Assembly: GCA_964017195.1 (NCBI GenBank)
Contig: OZ024895.1
Location: forward strand, 22,143,233-22,207,232
Direction: 5' to 3'
DNA length: 64,000 bases
Source: Siderastrea radians
Lineage: Eukaryota > Cnidaria > Anthozoa > Scleractinia > Rhizangiidae
The notes below the pieces were generated by a model, which saw nothing but the letters and a program-made list of their open reading frames with translations, ran no database searches and was not told the DNA's origin. The position numbers and the translations under genes are program-made. Below, in pieces: positions 62,652-64,000 of the stretch. How positions within the stretch are numbered: the first letter of the stretch is position 1; each line of letters starts with the position of its first letter.

Positions 62652-63419
62652 TAACTTATCATTTGATAAAATTTAGTAGTTTTGTTTATACATTTGTACT
62701 TCCATTGTCTTTCCGGTAGTGGGCGTAAGTTTTGAAACCATGGTGCTCACTCTCCTTGAACATGTAGCTTTTGCCAAGGGACAACATATACATATAAGTA
62801 TAGATATGCATTCAAGTTCAGACTCGCCGTAACAAATTCCTTTCAGACTGTCATTAGTGGGAAGAGGAGAGAACCACGATTGTCTGGCACTGGTTGTACG
62901 TTCTGCAGCTCTGCAATTTAGTTAAGATGAATACACAGATTTTAATTTTTTGACTTTAAAGTTCCGAGAGCTGGTGGCGTTGAAAGTGTTAAAAGTTTTG
63001 GAAAACAAAAGATGCATATACCGAGTCAAGGTAATGGATGTCATTCGTAAGTCATGTTTTGACTCAGCTTTTTCTTGGTTTGTTTTCATTTAGGTGTGTG
63101 GTCAGTGTCTCCTTTAAATTCGGACGTGGGAGAAAACAAGGAGCGTGAAGAAACATGGAACTCAAACAAAGACCTTACAAGCCGGGATGCCACAGACACT
63201 CTACGTCCACTTTTTGGATCTGATTGCGATTCACAGGCCAAGAGTACCATGTCTTGCCATTTCACAGATCGTCCCATAGGGTCACTCAGGTCGTGTGATC
63301 CGTTAATGGAACTGTGTTATTCTCCGGCGTTAGATCGGGAAGCCCGCATTAAGGAGCTCCTCAGCAGACAAGAAAAGCTCCTGATGGAAATGCGCCAGAA
63401 AAAGAGCAACTCTCCTTAA
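54548..63419 (+). CDS. Unrecognised basic Ser/Thr-rich protein, three supported exons
   Basis: Exons 54548-54882, 57826-58708 and 63094-63419 (stop TAA) join with matching phases and GT-AG borders, encoding about 513 residues plus an unknown N-terminus. Exon 1 of this set has a folded-looking stretch, NYSDVSDKDLVSWFGGVAYD. The long middle exon is Ser-rich and low in complexity, with a basic run IRPRKRSRKSTPRKV that could be a nuclear localisation signal, and SP/TP sites. The C-terminus is a charged helix, DREARIKELLSRQEKLLMEM. I do not recognise the family; the composition suggests a nuclear regulatory or scaffold protein. An E2F-type site lies upstream (50975). Intron 1 holds a TTAA transposon ending 80 bp before exon 2, and intron 2 holds a LINE. 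Confidence 0.75.
54985..55400. repeat. AACCCTTTGACTCCC-type dispersed repeat
   Basis: TTAACCCTCTAACCCTTTGACTCCC-like sequence at the left faces GGGGGTTAAAGGGTTATTAA at the right, with a further AGGAGTAAAAGGGTTAA at 55190. A segment with similar ends and an ATTCTCCT...CTTGAT interior lies near 41310-41530. This is probably a degraded non-autonomous element. Confidence 0.45.
55728..57746. mobile_element. 2.0-kb TTAA-target transposon
   Basis: A perfect 14-bp inverted repeat AGGAGAACTGAAGT (55728-55741; complement 57733-57746), with further near-identity into AAAAATCAA, is flanked by TTAA (55724-55727, 57747-57750). Open frames inside, on both strands, are modest (largest 56673-57152) and not recognised, so the element is probably non-autonomous. 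The AGGAG start is shared with the 51769 MITE. Confidence 0.8.
59065..62558 (+). mobile_element. 5'-truncated non-LTR retrotransposon (Tx1/L1-like LINE)
   Basis: A 16-bp target duplication TAATTACCTATTCCAT flanks the element (59049-59064 and 62559-62574). It ends AATAAA plus a poly-A of about 30. The 5' end is cut within the last endonuclease motif of ORF2, the usual result of incomplete target-primed reverse transcription. It sits in sense orientation in the last intron of the unknown gene. Confidence 0.95.
59066..62188 (+). CDS. LINE ORF2, endonuclease tail plus reverse transcriptase
   Basis: About 1040 codons are open without a stop or frameshift. The first residues (IVPGYKTDHSMVTMEI) are the end of the AP-type endonuclease. 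The reverse transcriptase follows at residues 265-530, numbered from the frame start at 59036: GTDGLPAEFYK, NWRPLSLLNCDYK, LLLDFEKAFD with the first Asp, GVRQGCPLSPYLF, and the catalytic YADD at 60518-60529. A C-terminal Cys-rich motif CSFCEK...HLFWHC fits the L1/Tx1 group. Any ATG upstream in frame is host DNA, so there is no native start. The intact frame implies a recent insertion. The copy itself is immobile because most of the endonuclease is missing. Confidence 0.93.
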   Translation, partial: VPGYKTDHSMVTMEITTNANPRGPGFWKLNTSFLSDIDYISKIKDTIQQTKNEYSNDPSVSPALLWEMIKLKVRESSLYYSKERKKKSALQEDEIERTIAAIEIKLEDKNIEAKQREELLGVLKSKKDQHEKIIEYRTKGAILRSQCRWHNEGEKNTKYFLNLEKRHYKQGTISQLKTDNDIVITTDKDILKECLSFYKNLYETKLTSEQDPSIMEKFFPAENTIHLSQEEQNLCEGPLTEKECLTSLKQMADGKTPGTDGLPAEFYKIFWDDISGALLAALNFAYENGQLAMTQRRGIIKLIPKKEADLKILKNWRPLSLLNCDYKIAAKSIANRIQSTLPKLINNDQTGFIKGRFIGENIRLIDSIINYTNDQSIPGLILLLDFEKAFDTLEWSFVEKTLQHYGFGPSIQKWIQTLYCDIESGVMNNGWMSECFKIERGVRQGCPLSPYLFVLSVEVLASAIRSDQHIKGISVNQKEIKLSQYADDTTLILDGSKDALETSLDVIGKFSKISGLRLNNKKTEALWIGSKARSQDIMFPEKGFRWQHLKIKTLGVWLSIEPELTVKLNFNEKKEKVRNLLRNWQYRRLSLLGKIAILKSLIASQLVHVLSPLPTNHQAIKELNGAFYHFLWDGKPDKIKRNIMINDYSNGGLKMIDLFSFNKSLKTIWIKKYLDKTNLGKWKLFFERELGRYGGEAVFLGNLNKTDIKHHFSSTNIFINEILMIWSEVNYTDNISSLQHYQSQPLWNNSLIRIDSKPIYFREWLANGISTIRSLMKDANKPLSYEEFQNKYGLKACPLAFGGIIATLKNLRKRFKENIDSPEKDEIEPFIKIFLKAKKPSNLTYKILVATKSEAPETSQAKWHEDCDLEKGEFDWKRAFQSTKICTKSTKLIIFQFKFLHRRLPTNSFLYKINVKDSDRCSFCEKETETLLHLFWHCNQTTRFWESFFKWLQTSLCTQKGNKLDMTIALGLKPDTSNAKLQINFSCLMSRYCIWVCKLKNEIPSLSHFLHLMNKSYEIEKNDPNSSSEKWKPLLGHLSN
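62586..62650. repeat. (ATT)n microsatellite
   Basis: About 21 ATT/TTA trinucleotides start some 11 bp after the LINE's right target duplication. Confidence 0.95.
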
Positions 63420-64000
63420 CTATCAACGAAACAGTAAAACAGTTACAATGTAATCAAATTGACGCGAAGTTATGTTACTGTTGACAGTTTTATGCTAAAA
63501 AACTGCTTACTTTACTTACCAGATTGTAACGTGCGGCATATCTTTGGAAGCTGTGAAAGCTAAGTGAACTTTTTAAATTTTAGATTTATATAGTATCCAT
63601 ATGCATCTGTCGAGGTATTATGCGGCAATGGATTTGTTGTCATCTGTTTTTTTTTTAACTGTTCACTTACATTTTGTATCAATATGACAAAAAATTATAT
63701 TTGTTAGTTTGAGTTCATCAGAGAAGATAAACATTTTAATTAAAGGGTTAGGGCGGCAGGATAGTGTTCACCAGTTCTTAAGTTTCTGTAATGCAGATGG
63801 CATATATTAAATATATTAACTTTCGAGTTGAGAATCATAGCGCCACTTCAATTACACTTGAAGTCGAATTTGTACTACCGCAACTTTGAATGTAGAAAAC
63901 ATTTTTTTACTGCTGCGGATTTTATTGACAACCTTTCTGTCTATAGTCGTTATTGTAATAGATAAAGTTTTATACTCGTCTAAACTTGCTCGGGGTGGCT
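63420..64000 (+). other. 3' UTR and downstream flank of the unknown gene
   Basis: No canonical AATAAA is seen. The variant ATTAAA at 63739-63744, about 320 bp after the stop codon, is a possible polyadenylation signal. No further gene is seen to the edge. Confidence 0.4.

Overview
This window is eukaryotic, most likely from an anthozoan cnidarian such as a stony coral. That is an inference: the genes have short exons and GT-AG introns, the DNA is AT-rich, and mobile DNA is dense and dominated by TTAA-target DNA transposons, short inverted-repeat elements (MITEs), a Tx1/L1-like LINE and a tRNA-derived SINE. Nothing looks bacterial or viral. I worked from the sequence alone, with no database search.

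Region by region. 0-5.5 kb: a small MITE (529-892), a minus-strand SINE (about 1195-1660) and the 5' end of an unrecognised minus-strand coiled-coil gene (3250-3727). 5.5-10.6 kb: about 3.5 diverged tandem copies of a roughly 1.4-kb non-coding repeat, one of them broken by three MITEs of one family nested inside each other (6289-7321). 12.46-31.9 kb: a higher-order tandem array. Units of about 1.7 kb each carry one tRNA-Arg(TCT)-like gene (seven in total). They alternate with units of about 1.0 kb lacking it, and both are built from related sub-monomers of about 270 bp. One short unit is split by a 2.4-kb TTAA transposon (25124-27552) with a decayed Mutator-like transposase gene. The array ends in five hairpin tags in tandem. 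32-33.3 kb: nested MITEs.

34.1-47.6 kb: a complete ten-exon gene for S-formylglutathione hydrolase (esterase D), 281 codons with the Ser-Asp-His triad present. Its introns hold many mobile elements, including two TTAA elements placed back to back. 50.8-63.4 kb: a second plus-strand gene of unknown function. Three phase-consistent exons encode about 513 residues, basic and Ser/Thr-rich with a C-terminal helix. Upstream lies a CpG-rich region with a consensus E2F-type site. Its introns contain a 2.0-kb TTAA element and a 5'-truncated LINE with an intact reverse-transcriptase frame and a 16-bp target duplication.

The two large genes look independent. The strongest candidates for something undescribed are the tRNA-bearing two-class array, its hairpin tags, and the density of TTAA elements with directly readable insertion histories.
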